This document shows positions 1 through 11,699 of a stretch of DNA of 64,000 bases, piece by piece. The notes beneath the pieces are model-generated. The model ran no database searches. It had not been told where the DNA came from and worked only from the letters and a program-made list of their open reading frames with translations. Every line of letters begins with the position of its first letter. Within the stretch, counting starts at the first letter, position 1. The position numbers were made by a program, and so were the translations under genes. The DNA is from Lepidostoma basale (taxonomy: Eukaryota; Arthropoda; Insecta; Trichoptera; Lepidostomatidae): NCBI GenBank assembly GCA_022606425.2, contig JAHDVF020001501.1, positions 1,426,001 to 1,490,000 on the forward strand, in the 5' to 3' direction.

Positions 1-1589
1 CTGTAATAGAAACAAAACAAATGTGAAATAATCGTTGTATTGTGTAGTTACAAATAGTTTTAGATGTTTTATCTAAATCAGTTTGCCTTGATATTTTTTT
101 ATGTATTAGGTTTACTTCACCGGACGATAGAAATAGTTACACACTGCGAAGTTATTTTTATGTTTTATTTCGAATAATAAATTGACAGTTGTAAAGTAAA
201 TGCCCAATCAACCAATAAAATATAATATATTGCTTTGATAACGCCTCTATGCACATAAGTATACTTCTTGCGGTATAAATGATTTATTTCGAATGTGGAG
301 AAACTGGAATTTTGTGGCAGGATCACCTGCCCATTTCCACGAAAAAGTGGGCCCGATGCTGTGAAAGAAATACAAGCAATTAATGTTGTTACTCCGACAC
401 CGCTCTCGGAAGGTTATTGTACCAACCTGCCGTGGACACCTTTCGTAATTCCGACCTCCGGACAGCTGGTAGGAAGTTCACAACCAGCACATTTCATTTA
501 ACACCATTCGAAAGGATACCGCTATCGCATACGCTGTCATAAACGTAATTAATTACTGTATTTCAATATCTATTATATATAAAACACACCTATTTTAATT
601 CATTTATAATATTCGTAATAATACTTGAAGTTTTTAGTGAGATTAGTAAGACTATATTTAATTTGCCAATGTTAACCAACGTGATTTAATAAGCGACTAT
701 CCCATAGTTTGAAATGACTCAGATCATAGTTTCGCACAATATTGTGAAACAGTGAATCATTTTAATCTATGGAAGTATAAATAAAAAACTTGGGTAGGCA
801 GGTGCATTTATTATATCTTATTACTTGCTAAAAAAAATACGAACCCGTTTTGGAAATCATTCGGCTCAAGTGATTGGCTCATTTAAAAATACGATGGAAC
901 AATATTTTATGGAATATTTTATTAATCATTGAAGTTTAAAAATATATATTGTATTACTAATAACGGAATACGTATTTGTCTGAAATGCATGCTCAGAATC
1001 GTTTTAGTTTTTCTTATTTTTGTATAAATATGTACAAATGACTGTACATTATAAGTAAATAATTTCAATCAAAACACGCGATTTATTATTTTGTTTTATA
1101 TTTGTGCATTTTTATAGCGGTGCATATTTGCAAAAACTGTTGCGCGTTGAACTTTTTGTAAGAATATCCACACACTTGCATTAAATATGTGTTATAAGTG
1201 TAACTAGTTTGTTGCTCGGTAATAAAATTATAGGTATATGTACTTATCATGTTTTATGATAACTTATCTCGCTCACCTGATTTCTGTACGTCACGCATTG
1301 TTACAACACACAGCCAGGTAATAGTGTAATGGGTGCTACACAAATCCCCTTTTTGAAGTCAACTAGAGTTACAATTGTAATGGAATAAGAAAGTGGAATG
1401 ATGCTCATTTTGGGACTCCGAATATGGATATAAAAAAAATTGCGATTAGATCACGCGGTTTTGGATTTCGGAAAAAAAAATGTAATTTAAAGCAAATGCT
1501 TTTTATTATTTTCGTATTTTTATTTATTTATCAATAGTTACATTTGCACTTATCCGATGTAATAACTGATTTTGACCGCACAGCAAGAT
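1..1589. other. AT-rich flank, no gene recognised
   Basis: No exon, RNA gene or clear repeat is recognised. The only richer patch is about 295-501, open for 68 codons on the plus strand. Its minus strand reads a short stretch (AGWYNNLPRAVSE) that vaguely resembles the end of a retrotransposon reverse transcriptase, but this is too weak to call. Confidence 0.4.
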
Positions 1590-1985
1590 TTGTAATGTTG
1601 TATGTCTGGTAAGCACTGCTATTTAGTATGGAGAGCAGAACTCCGAAAGTCATCACTATTAGAAAACTGGAAGCTTTAAAAATGTGGACGTATATAATAA
1701 TGCTCAAGATACCATGGATGACAGGAGTGACGAATGAATGAATGCAGCTTATTTAAATAAAAATAAGAAAAACTGGATACCTACGGCTTATTATGCGCAA
1801 CCCGAAATATCACTTACTGCAGTTGATTTAGGGTAAGATCGAGGGAATAAGAGGCGTGGGACGTAGAAGAACATCATGTCTGTGAAACATCAAACAATCG
1901 GTTGGATTGTTGACTATGGGTAGCCTCATACACTCTTCGAGAGATAGGCGTCCAGCAATGGATATGCAACAAAAGAAGAATATAA
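1590..1985 (+). mobile_element. Decayed LINE 3' end (RTE-like, family B)
   Basis: Conceptual translation across several frameshifts gives the usual C-terminal tail of lepidopteran endonuclease/reverse-transcriptase elements: KLEALKMWTY, then MLKIPWM.GVTNE, then KTGYLRLIMRNPKYHLLQLI, then KIEGIRGVGRRRTS. The same order of blocks occurs in the minus-strand copy near 47.2-47.5 kb. No catalytic reverse-transcriptase motif remains, so this is a 5'-truncated dead copy. The clade (RTE-like) is inferred from memory of similar annotated moth proteins. Confidence 0.6.
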
Positions 1986-4014
1986 AGTGCAATAAAATAT
2001 TGTAAGTTTTTTTTTTAATTCGCTTTATTTAGTTAGTACAGGGCAACACCAAATGTGTACATACAATATCCAATATTACAATGTGCCATATATGTCTAAT
2101 TCATTCATATTGTTATCTGAAAAATTTATCGATTAGTCACCGTGAACAAGTTTCCTCGTGAAATTTTTTTTTTTTTATTATCTTGAGATAGCATCTTATT
2201 CTTAATTTGATTGTATTTCAATAAGTTTTTATCCGATGATGGAAAATTCTTTATTTATCACTACTAGCTCAATATTAGTATGGTATTTCTACATTATGAC
2301 GCTGAGGAAATGGTTGTTGCGTCTATCACCGTGGTAACATAAAATATGTATGCTTCCCATATAGGATACCTCAACGATTTAGACTGCAATGATCTGTATC
2401 AATTTGAACGATATTTGTAATGAACATCTATATATTTGTTTCTTTTCTATCCACTGACCAAACTTTTCGTCCTTCAAAACTCCTACACATTTGTTTTGTT
2501 AAATATCCATATTGGCGAGTATCGTTATCATTTCTACACAAATTGAAATAACCTCATTTTTTGATAACTTTTTTTAAACACTTATCGTGCATTGCATCCA
2601 AAGCGATGTAAACAATTCATTATATATAGCACAGTTAATGTTTTATTTATAATATAATTTTACCTATATAGCACGGAGAATCGTTAAGCTAATGTACAAT
2701 CGGCTGTACATATCAGTCAACCAACCCATCTTATTTGGTTTTTTTAACCGTCGCGTTGCCATGTGGTAAATTGAGTTTCCACTGCCAATTTAAAGTTGAT
2801 TTTCTTAAAACCTATGGACCCTAATATTATAAAAAAATTGTAATCCTCCATTGAAGTGTTTTCAATATTTCGTAATAAAAAAAAAGCAAAAAATTACTTC
2901 CTTCATCCCAAAAAAAATTTTTTTCTAAGACTGCCCTCACCTTCATTCGTGTTAAGGTAGAATTTGTTTTGCTAATATTTACAACTTTATCAAAAGTGAC
3001 AAATACTTACTCGCTGTTTTGAACGTATTATAAATTATATCTTTGACCTTTTCAATATGTACGTAATAATACCACTGTGGACGGAAACGCAGGACGCAAC
3101 TTAATAATATCAGAACTGTGAAAATATTAACACTTTACCAAAAGGGAAAAATATTAATACGTACTCGTTGTCTTGAACGTACTATACATTTTGCCTAGGT
3201 GCCTTTATCCCCGCCCCGCCGGCCGCTGCGCGCAGACAAGTTTATACCCGCTTGTCCAGTCGCCCGTATGCTATGACGCATTACATATCAGAAATCGCAT
3301 GGTTCCAGAAAAAAATTAATAATGATATGTTTTTCAAATAATCCATGTATGTTATAGATATCGATCTATTCCTAATGAAATTCCCTACAAGATGACATAA
3401 ATTAAATTTTGATTCATCTAGTCATATGCTTGATATTTAGATAAAGTTAGCGGTAAACTGAACTTACCACATGGGAGCGAGCGTTTTGTTTTGAACACGG
3501 TACGTTAAGGGTTAAACGACTCGTGTTTCACTACATAAACAACAGAATTAAGACACAGAAAAATTATTTCAATGTTATATTTCATTGTTCAACTACTGTG
3601 AAAGAGATTTTAACTATGTAATTAATTTATATAGGTACCATAAATTACTTGATTTAATTTATTTTTTCAATAAGTCCTGGAAAGTTACACACTACTTAAA
3701 CTGTGCCTTGAAGGCGATGGAACAAAGGCTAGGCTAATAGAAGCAAAACAAGTTTTCTTTTGATAACGAAGAGAAATGTAAACATAATTCATAGCTGTAT
3801 GTTAAATAAATTAATAGTTAATTCCTTAAATTTATACATACTAACATTTTCACATTTATGTATTATAATTTATTTTTTACAAATTTATTCCATATACAAA
3901 ATCAATTATTTTTTTTTTTTTATACCTATAATATAATTCAAACTGGACTTTCACCACGAATCTTGAGTATAAACAAAAAAATATTTATTGTTTCTTGAAC
4001 AATGATGTAAAAAA
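1986..4014. other. AT-rich spacer with possible piggyBac-type ends
   Basis: No coding sequence is recognised. A roughly 68-bp segment at about 2980-3050 recurs in diverged form at about 3129-3197. A CATGTGGTAA block next to a TTAA near 2747 and its inverse next to a TTAA near 3512 could be ends of a non-autonomous piggyBac-like element, but the arms are poorly matched. A short GC-rich tract lies at about 3205-3250. Confidence 0.35.
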
Positions 4015-4083
4015 TTAATATATTATTATAATTAATACGAATGAAAACGTCTGTTTTCTAAAAAAGAAATTATTGTATATTTT

Positions 4084-4440
4084 ATGATTTATACATTTGG
4101 CGTTGAGGCAAGGGCAGACACAGTCAGGACCAAACATGTTCTGATGACTTCCGAGATGAAGACACTGAGGATGATTGCAGGAAATACAATTAGAGATCGC
4201 GTGAGGAACATCAAAAATAGAAACATATATGAGGTTGAGGATATTATAAGATGGAATAGACTGCGAAGGAGGGACTGGTACGGTCATGTCTAAAGAATGG
4301 ACACCACCAGAATATATTGCACTACAATATCAGCCTCACGGGACTAGTGGAAGACCTTAAAGATGGAAGGACATCTGAGAATCCACCTCACAGGAGGAGC
4401 AACCCTTTTGAGAACAGACCACATAGGTTTACGACAAGGA
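4084..4440 (+). mobile_element. LINE reverse-transcriptase C-terminal fragment
   Basis: The frame from 4084 reads a C-terminal LINE tail: GVEARADTVRTK, then EMKTLRMIAGNTIRDRVRN, then VEDIIRWNRLRRRDWYGHV. This is the pattern of RTE-like endonuclease/reverse transcriptases after the polymerase domain. It ends at a stop near 4293, and the following sequence to about 4440 (ending in GAAGAAGAA) is the degraded remainder. It lies inside the 4015-4875 inverted-repeat element and abuts a family A LINE. Confidence 0.6.
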
Positions 4441-4450
4441 AGAAGAAGAA

Positions 4451-4759
4451 TCATTAAGGATCATTAAGATGGTTTGGACATATGGAAAGAATGAGTGAAG
4501 AAAGAATGGTAAAAAAAAAAAATGTTAAAGATGTAAATGGAACCAGAAATAGAGGAAGACCGAGGAAAACGTGGCACGATCAAATAAATCAAATATTGAA
4601 TGTCGGCCATGTGAGGAGTCGGAGAAATCGACGCGCGTGCATGACACGATGTATGAATGTTGAGGAAGCGAGAGAAATATGTCAGGAAAGAAAAGTGTGG
4701 CAGTCCATTCTTTCTGCCTACCCCTTCGGGGAGACGGCGTGATGGTTAGTTAGTTAGTT
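4451..4759 (+). mobile_element. Truncated LINE, family A, (GTTA)n tail
   Basis: The reading frame gives the C-terminus of the recurrent LINE family of this window: SLRWFGHMERM-like start, then RGRPRKTWHDQINQ, then RSRRNRRACMTRCMNVEEARE, then AYPFGETA and stop. It is followed by GATGG and a (TTAG)n tail at about 4743-4760. AAGAAGAAGAA-like sequence flanks both sides and is the probable target-site duplication. Only about 310 bp of the element remain, so the insertion was 5'-truncated. Confidence 0.8.
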
Positions 4760-4875
4760 AAGAAGAAGAAAAATACATTTGATAATGCCTTAGCAAGGCA
4801 AAACATGTCATTCTAATAAAATATACTTCTAGAAAACAGATGTTTTCATTCGTATTAATTAACAATGATAATAAT

Positions 4876-6435
4876 AATGTTTTGATGGCATGGTTTGAGA
4901 CTTATAGTAAAATATTGACGTACAATCATTTTGTCAGCTAACTGTATAGATGTTTAAATAGCAATTATGTAAAGGTCCTATTCCCGGTGACCCGCGCCGA
5001 ATGATATAACATTATGCAAAGTTCTGTACCCGTAACAGTTCGTTATGAATAATTTACACACTATCGGCATTTCGACCAATATTATTGTTATTCAGTGTTT
5101 GTGTACCTAAATTTAGAATTAATTAACGAGCAAAATCTATTGTCGCCGTTTAATTAACGAATAGAGACTGCAATTCACATAATAGATATTATATTACGTA
5201 GATCTACCGTTGACTTTGTACTATCCATTAAATAATATGTATTTTCTAATTATCTTCTATAATCAATGCAACTGATATAAATTGTGCCTTATGAAGCTGA
5301 AATGATAACTTCCATAGACGTATGTGTCGCAAATCTTTTGATGATAAATTGTAACTCCGATATATGAATATTATACAGGACGAACGAACACGTCAATTGT
5401 TACTTTATAAAAAAAAACATCTTTCTAACTTTTTACTCTCCCCATAGATATTCCCTAAATGTTCCGGCTGAGGTTTTCCGTGGTTTCCTCAGCTGTAAGG
5501 CGAATGTCGGAACATATATAGATAGCCCACGGACCCCAGAGCTTGACTGAGTCAGCTCTGTAGCTGAAGGTTAACACAAAAATAAAGAAATTAATTTTTA
5601 AAACAACTAGAAATATCATTGAGATTATCATCGGCAAGGATCATAATAATGTATTTTGAAACCAATAAATAAATAAAATAAAAACGTTATGAATATAATG
5701 GTTAAAGGGTTACTAATTTGGTTTGCACATAGGTACACAATTAAAAAATAAATATTTATTTATTTTATAAAGGTAACATACAGCGATATCAATAACATAT
5801 ATATTTAATAAAACATTTAGAAGAATTAAAGTAAGGCCAATTACATACCACAAATATAAAATAATAGTTAACAGTTAACAAATGACAGTGTGAAACGAGA
5901 TTGAAGTTAAACTAAGACGAAATGAGGCTAGATATAATATTTAAGAGTTAAAAATACTAATAGTACTGGAAATGAAAAATAAAATTAAGATAAATAAAAA
6001 AGTAATATATTATGATATCATGTAACATCGTGGTCACATCCACGCCGAAATGTTGCTCCGATCATTTTTGTTTAATTTTGCTCGTTCAAATGGAAAACAT
6101 CAATGTCTCCAAAATGCTTATTGTTGTTGTCACAGATTCGATACAATGCCGCGCTCTGAGCGCCTTCTTATGACCATCACATCTGACAATTTTTTGGAAC
6201 TTGTATATATGCTAAAATCCCGCGCTTATCTTTGCATATTTTAGTTCACTCTACACTAGCGTCATCTATTAAGATTGGGAAGCATTAAGCAGAAAATCTT
6301 TATTAATGCACTGTGAAAGTCTCTGCAAATCATACAGTACTAGACTACGCCTGGAGATGTCTCTCCAATTTTTATGCCTACTTGGACCAGTTATTTTATA
6401 CAACATTTTGAATGTATACAAATTCTTGTAGACAG
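4876..6435. other. AT-rich spacer
   Basis: No gene is recognised. A moderately GC-rich patch at about 5455-5590 (around AGGTTTTCCGTGGTTTCC) looks like a piece of a dispersed repeat rather than an exon. About 6155-6215 resembles the interior of the foldback family seen at 33.2, 40.4 and 45.7 kb (CTTCTTATGACCATCAC and ATTTTTTGGAA blocks), so it is probably a decayed copy. Confidence 0.4.
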
Positions 6436-6717
6436 CGCATGTCGAGCGCATGGGTGAAGAAAGAATGGTTAAAAAAGTATACGTTAACGATGTAAATGGA
6501 GTAAGGAGTCGAGGTAGACCGAGGAAAACATAGCATGACCAAATTAATCAAATATTAAAGGTTGGTCATGTCAGAAGCAAGAAGAATCGACGTGCGTGTA
6601 TGACTCGATGTATGAATGTGGAGGAAGCTAGAGAGGTATGTCAGGATAGAGTAGTGTGGCGGTCCATTCTCTCTGTCTACCCCTGCGGGGAAACGGCGTG
6701 ATGGTTTGTTGTTGTTG
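6436..6717 (+). mobile_element. Truncated LINE, family A, with exact target-site duplication
   Basis: A 282-bp 3' fragment of family A. It has the same coding tail as its relatives, carries in-frame stops, ends AACGGCGTGATGG, then has a (GTT)n tail instead of the usual (GTTA)n. It is bounded by an exact 13-bp repeat, TTCTTGTAGACAG, at 6423-6435 and 6718-6730. That fixes both ends and shows insertion by target-primed reverse transcription with strong 5' truncation. Confidence 0.85.
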
Positions 6718-7192
6718 TTCTTGTAGACAGTAGTTTTTGTTTGAATTAGATACCTGTTTTTTATATATATTTTCTATTGATAAACAAGTGTTCCTGTTAT
6801 TAATTAGATGACAAATCGTGAATGCGCGTAGGTTGGAATACGCGCACCTTCGAGTATGCGACACGGGCCGCGCTCGTAGGAAAGTCAGCCTTGAGATGAA
6901 ATATTAATTCACGGAATTGGTAGCAATATCTGGTCATTCTGCATCAGATTGCGCGGGCGGGGCACGGGGCGCTTGGCCCCACCGCCTGCCCATTGTGTAA
7001 CAGAGTAATGTATGCATAATTCCGACTTCATATTCATACAATAATTCATTCATCATATCACTATTTTCCGGATTTTCTTTGATATTAACATTATAGATGC
7101 CTAACGGTAAAACTTGTATAAAAAATATATGATTTTGAACAATATCATTATGTAGAATCAACAGAAATTCCACATTTAAATTTCTTATAATA

Positions 7193-7900
7193 AAACTAAC
7201 TAACTAACTAACCATCACGCCGTCACCCTGAAAGGGGTAGGCAGAAAGAATGGACTGCCACACTTTTCTTTCCTGACATATTTCTCTCTCTTTTTTTTTT
7301 TTTTAAAAGACTAACACCAAATATTTAAATCAATGATATTAGAATTTATCTTACAATCTTCAATGTGAGCAGAAAATATCTCATTATAATGAAGAAGGAA
7401 TCTGGTCGTGTCCAGGCTCGAACCCAAGTCCCCTTGATCAGAAGCCAAGCGTTCTATCCCCTAGACCACCACCTGATTAACTTTCATAACGCTTCCTCAA
7501 CATTCATACATCGTGTCATGCACGCGCGTCGATTTCTCTGACTCCTCACATGACCGACATTCAATATTTGATTTATTTGATCGTGCCACGTTTTCCTCGG
7601 TCTTCCTTTACTTCTGGTTCCATTTTCATCGTTAACATATATTTTTTTACCATTCTTTCTTTAATCATTCTTTCCATATGGCCAAACCATCTTAATGATC
7701 CTTTCATTATTTTGTTCATAACACCATCATTCGCACCGCATTCACTTCTTATATTTTCATTCGACACTCTTATCATACACAGAGTATCACACATTCGTCT
7801 AAGAGTTCTCATTTCTACTGCATTTATTCTACTTTCATCCTTATTTTGTCAATTCTATGCTTCGCTTCCATACATTAGGGTCGGTAGAAGAAGAATGTTC
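7193..7900 (-). mobile_element. Truncated LINE, family A, minus strand, split by a SINE
   Basis: On the plus strand the copy starts with the reverse of the tail, (ACTA)n AACCATCACGCCG, and extends to about 7900. It encodes on the minus strand the pieces SLRWFGHMERM and TLRRMCD. A tRNA-derived SINE (about 7290-7478) interrupts it: the LINE sequence stops after TTTCTCTCTC and resumes at CGCTTCCTCAAC. Stops and frameshifts make it non-functional. Confidence 0.75.
7290..7478 (-). mobile_element. tRNA-derived SINE
   Basis: Read on the minus strand, the head (about 7478 to 7390) looks like a tRNA. An A-box-like TGGTCTAGGGG is followed by a five-pair anticodon stem (CTTGG/TCAAG) with a seven-base loop CTTCTGA, and then a B-box GGTTCGAGCC. 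The loop would place TCT at the anticodon (arginine), but this is only a guess about the parent tRNA. An AT-rich body follows, then an A-rich tail of about 14 A (plus-strand T run at about 7292-7305). It is nested in a LINE, so it is the younger insertion. It is not a tRNA gene because there is no acceptor stem. Confidence 0.7.
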
Positions 7901-8494
7901 TTGTAATAGATATTGAAAATATATAGATTCCCATTCTTCTTCCGGTGTCATGTCAGGTCTCCCCGATTTTGACTATCACCCGTCCAAATCAACGCAGTGA
8001 TCCTTAATTGGGCGCTAGGAAATTGATTATGTTTAATAATATTTTGTATTCAATGGAAAGGTACAAAAATAACCTGCCAACGTAATTCTTCTGAATTCTT
8101 ATTCCTTTCATATCTACTGACAAATATTTTACTTTTTAATAACATTTTGTGAGTCCATTGGAACATCCATAATATCAAATGGTAAATATTTTCCTTTGGT
8201 CCAACTAAGGATTTAATCATGTCATAATTACTTCATTTTAAAGTAACATGACCTTCCCATAAAATATAATAAAACTTCTAGAAAACAGACGTTTTAAATC
8301 ATATAATAATCTTAAAAATATTTTTGCATTACAACTCTGTTTATTTTGTGGTACCTAAACTCTCAGTTGTACCATGCTATAAGTATCAAGCTATCAACTA
8401 AAAATTATTCCAAAATTCTTTAATTATTAAATAGAGATGTGCATGTGCAATGTACTCGTAGGTACTCGGCGCCCCTTTTAAGATCGAACTAATT

Positions 8495-8880
8495 AGACGT
8501 GGTGTTGGATGTTTATTCTAAAAATAATCACCGGGTAGGTACCTCATGCCGTGCGATACGGTGGCGCGTGTCATGCCCCGTGGCCCTCTTCCCCTTCCTC
8601 CCCTGGGGGAGGGGCGAGGCGGGGAGCGGAGGGCAAACCGGTCGGCGCCGCCTTAGCTGGCTCCCATTGAGTACGGCGGGCGCAACAAGTGCCCCCCTCC
8701 TCCCTGCGCGGCCTGCCCGCCACGCTGGCACCAGGAGGGAAGGTTTTGCGACGCTCTCGGGGCCCCTAAAGACCCCGCTCGACCCCATTACAGACTCTCG
8801 CAGACACTCGTCATTCATCCAGGCATACCTGTTTTTAAAAAACGTTATACAATTAAAAACATCTCCGTTGCGATCATAAA
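8495..8880. other. GC-rich island upstream of schnurri
   Basis: About 300 bp stand out sharply as GC-rich in AT-rich surroundings (runs such as CCTCCCCTGGGGGAGGGGCG). Both strands are open for about 118-126 codons, which composition alone can explain. Neither translation shows a recognisable domain. It may be a promoter or untranslated exon, possibly of schnurri 13 kb downstream, or a fragment of a GC-rich mobile element. I cannot decide from sequence. Confidence 0.35.
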
Positions 8881-8974
8881 TCACCCGATTACTATTTGTA
8901 ATACATTTATTAATTCCCGGCGATTATGGCAAAATTCCCACGCTGTCGTTGGTCTAGTTACTAGCAATTTGTAT

Positions 8975-9316
8975 TGTCACGTGAATTCTAATAGACTCTT
9001 GTAGAATTGTCACGTGAATTCTACTAGACTCTTGTAGAACTGTCACGTGAATTCTACAAGACTCTTGTAGAATTGTCACGTGAATTCTACTTGACTCTTG
9101 TAGAATTGTCACGCGAATTCTACTAGATTCTTGTAGAATTGTCACGTGAATTCTACTAGACTCTTGTAGAATTGTCACGTGAATTCTACTAGACTCTTGT
9201 AGAGTTGTCACGTGAATTTACACAGCATTGTCACAATTGTCACGTGAATTCTACTAGACTCTTGTAGAATTGTCACGTGAATTCTACTAGACTCTAGTAG
9301 AATTCACGTGACAATA
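8975..9316. repeat. 33-bp minisatellite, about 10 units, CACGTG core
   Basis: About ten head-to-tail copies of a 33-bp unit that begins TGTCACGTGAATTCTACTAG and continues ACTCTTGTAGAAT. One copy near 9208-9239 is degenerate. Each unit holds the palindrome TCACGTGA (a canonical E-box), a GAATTC and an imperfect hairpin; the last unit is nearly a full palindrome. Because 33 is a multiple of three, a minus-strand frame stays open as a spurious repeat peptide. The right flank (CAATAAAAATTGCGA and on to CACATGTCACGAGAAT) recurs at 15.35-15.41 kb, so the array sits inside a dispersed element. Confidence 0.9.
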
Positions 9317-9555
9317 AAAATTGCGAAAGACTTGCTACCTATCACATGTCACGAGAATAAATAGCTAAAAAGTTGCGTACAGTAATCGGGTTCAAATAGA
9401 CTGATGTATACAAAATGTGGAAAGCAACGGGAATCTACCACATCAAAGGCCCAAGTGGCATCCCAAGAATCAGCAAAGATATTAGATTGTCTGCAAAACC
9501 AATCCCTAGGATTGAAACATAAAAAAAATGTAATCGCTTGCGTGCTTTGTTTTTA

Positions 9556-9678
9556 TACTACTTTATTTTGTTTTGTCGAACCAACCGGGATTCCGAAAAC
9601 AAACTGTTTGTTGTTTTTGTAACCCTAACGAAGCTCTGGCGGGAGCGAAACCGGTTGGTTCGATAAAACAAAATAATG
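9556..9678. repeat. Small foldback repeat
   Basis: Inverted arms ATTTTGTTTTGTCGAACCAA (about 9560-9588) and its reverse complement (about 9651-9678, GGTTGGTTCGATAAAACAAA) enclose about 60 bp. This is a decayed palindromic MITE-like repeat and no coding sequence is involved. Confidence 0.6.
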
Positions 9679-9789
9679 CTGTGTAAAAACAAAGTACCTA
9701 CACAATTGTTATGCATTATTTTTAATAATGCCACGATACAAATTAAGTGCTTTAGACGAAAGTATTATTATTTTATATGTATATATCTC

Positions 9790-10312
9790 TGAAGCAAAGA
9801 TGGCAGTACACAATGGAGTTCTAGTGCCAACCCTCATGTATGGAAGTGAAGCTTGGAGCTGGCAAAAGAAGGATGAAAGCAGGATAAACGCCGTAGAAAT
9901 GAGATCACTAAGAAGAATGTGCGGGAACACGTTGTATGATAGAATACTGAACGATGAAATAAGAAAGAAATGTAAGGCAGATGACTGCATCATGGATAAA
10001 ATTAAAAAAGGATCCCTGAGATGGTTTGGACATATGGAACGAATGGATGAGAGTAGAATGGTTAAAAAGTTGTACACAAGCAGCGTGAGTGGAAAAAGAA
10101 GCCGAAGAGAACTTGGCATTACCAAATTAATCAATTACTAAAAGGCGGTCACATTCGAAGTCGGAATAATCGACGTGCGTGCATGGTACGATGTATGAAT
10201 GTAGAGGAAGCCTGAGAGGTATGCCAGGACAGAGCGTTGTGGCGATCCATCCTCTCTCCCTACCCCTCCCGGGAAATGGCGTGATGGTTAGTTAGTTAGT
10301 TAGTTTTGTATA
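9790..10312 (+). mobile_element. Truncated LINE, family A
   Basis: One of the longer copies. The frame reads EAKMAVHNGVLVPTLMYGSE, then AWSWQKKDESRINAVEMRSL, then RRMCGNTLYDRI, then GSLRWFGHMERMDESRMVKK, and then a frameshift near 10100 before the RACMVRCMNVEEA block. It ends GATGG(TTAG)n. Similar TGTATAT-CTCTG sequence flanks both sides and is the likely target-site duplication. The polymerase domain is absent. Confidence 0.8.
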
Positions 10313-11316
10313 TCTCTGTATATGGTAGATAAATAAATCCCCGATTAAATAAAATCGTCAAAAGATACAGCTTCATAGCTAATGTCATAGTTTTGCAGGT
10401 TTATTTCCTGTTTGTAACAATTCTATGAGTAACATTTATGTTGTACTTATCATACTTATAAAATATCATATATGATATTCTATAACATCTTCGTTGACGC
10501 ATACATTTAGAATAATAATCCTATTTATTGCAAGCAAAGGAAATTAATAAATATGTCAAATAATTACCATGCATGTGTGTACAGAGAGACATACTCGGAT
10601 ATCTTGTACGTTGTAATTCTCTCTCCCATTTATTATTATTTATATTTTTCTTCGTAGTGGCGATCCTCCAATAATAGTTATTATTTTGTAAAATAGCACA
10701 TCATTACATCATTACAGCGCGAGCCAAAACGAAAAAAATAACATCAAAGTAAATATGTATAGACCCATGTGAATAGAGTAATCTCTTTGTTGCTCTTATC
10801 ATTAGGGTATTTGCTATCTTCTTCTCCGGTCTTAATCTAAAGATTGGTTGATCTCCGGTCTTAACTCCATGAAACATGGGCAATTCGTCGGTAGGTCCAC
10901 ATTTCAAAAGCCTCCAGCCTTTTGCGCTCTCTTTCGTCCAGGCACCAAGTCTCGCAGCCGTATAGTAAAACACTCCACACCAATATTTTCATCAGTTGTT
11001 TTCAGAGGTTTAGGTCTATGTTATTGGACTCGAATTTGCTGCATCTAAAGCAGTATATATCAGTTGCCACCTCGTTTACAAGACGAATCGCCTTCAATAC
11101 AGAACTTTAAAGCGCTTCTGTGCGGTAATTTGGGGCATCAAATAAGGTATGCTCCCTTACTTTGTTTTAGATGGGGGACACGTATAGATTTAGTTCTCAT
11201 TATTCCTGGTTTGTGAATACTCCCGAACACTTATGTATTACTAATTTAATCCATTATATAGAATACAAAGTTTATAGAATGGGGTAATTCAAAGCTCTCA
11301 ATCTTGATACTCATTA
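10313..11316. other. Spacer with an antisense LINE fragment
   Basis: Mostly AT-rich with no gene. About 10810-11110 is the minus-strand remnant of a LINE C-terminal region (readable pieces VLYYTAARLGAW, KESAKGWRLLKCG and ELPMFHGVKTGDQP, in mixed frames). It matches the part just before the MLRIPWT block of family B. No other feature is seen. Confidence 0.5.
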
Positions 11317-11675
11317 CAAACAAACCATCACGCCGTTTCCCCGCAGGGGTAGGCAGAGAGAATGGACCGCCACACTACTCTATCCTGGCAAACCTCTCTA
11401 GCTTCCTCCACAATTATACAACGAGTCATACACGCACGTCGATTCCTCCGACTTCTAACATGACCAACCTTTAAAATTTGATTCATTTGGTCATGCCATG
11501 TTTTCCTCGGTCTGCCTCGACTCCGTACTCCATTTACATTATTAACGTATACTTTCTTAACCATTCTTTCTCCATCCATGCGTTCCATATGTCCGAACCA
11601 TCGCAGAGATCCTTTCATAATTTTGTTCATAATACTTTCTTCCGCTCTACATTCCTTTCTTATATCAGCATTTGA
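11317..11675 (-). mobile_element. Truncated LINE, family A, with exact target-site duplication
   Basis: A minus-strand 3' fragment encoding, in one nearly intact frame, ADIRKECRAEESIMNKIMKG, then SLRWFGHMERMDGERMVKKV, then GRPRKTWHDQMNQ, then VCQDRVVWRSILSAYPCGETA. An exact 11-bp repeat GATACTCATTA at 11306-11316 and 11676-11686 defines the insertion. Its tail on the coding strand is (GTTT)n-like, a third tail type for this family. Confidence 0.85.
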
Positions 11676-11699
11676 GATACTCATTATTAAATGTAAATA

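Larger units (their letters stand above)
4015..4875. mobile_element. Composite element bounded by inverted repeats
   Basis: The left end (about 4033-4065) and right end (about 4826-4858) are inverted copies of a block of about 30 bp containing GAAAACRTCTGTTTTCTA next to ATTAATACGAATG. Between them lie two LINE 3' fragments. The same TTCTAGAAAACAGACGTTTT motif recurs singly near 8275-8300 and, diverged, near 53095-53115, so it belongs to a dispersed family. No intact transposase is seen. Confidence 0.5.

Noticed and set aside
4743..4760. TTAG repeats as telomeric (TTAGG)n sequence
   Set aside because: The unit is four bases, it is always at LINE 3' ends and only a few units long.
7389..7475. 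Functional arginine tRNA gene
   Set aside because: No acceptor stem, long unrelated 3' body and A tail, and it interrupts a LINE; it is a SINE head.
8499..8884. 126- and 118-codon frames on opposite strands
   Set aside because: Both reflect high GC (few stop codons); neither has a recognisable domain and they overlap fully.
8954..9211. 85-codon repetitive frame (ILQESSRIHVT repeats)
   Set aside because: It arises only because the minisatellite unit is 33 bp, a multiple of three; there is no start context, domain or splice signal.
8975..9316. CRISPR-like array
   Set aside because: The units are contiguous tandem copies without unique spacers, and the genome is eukaryotic.
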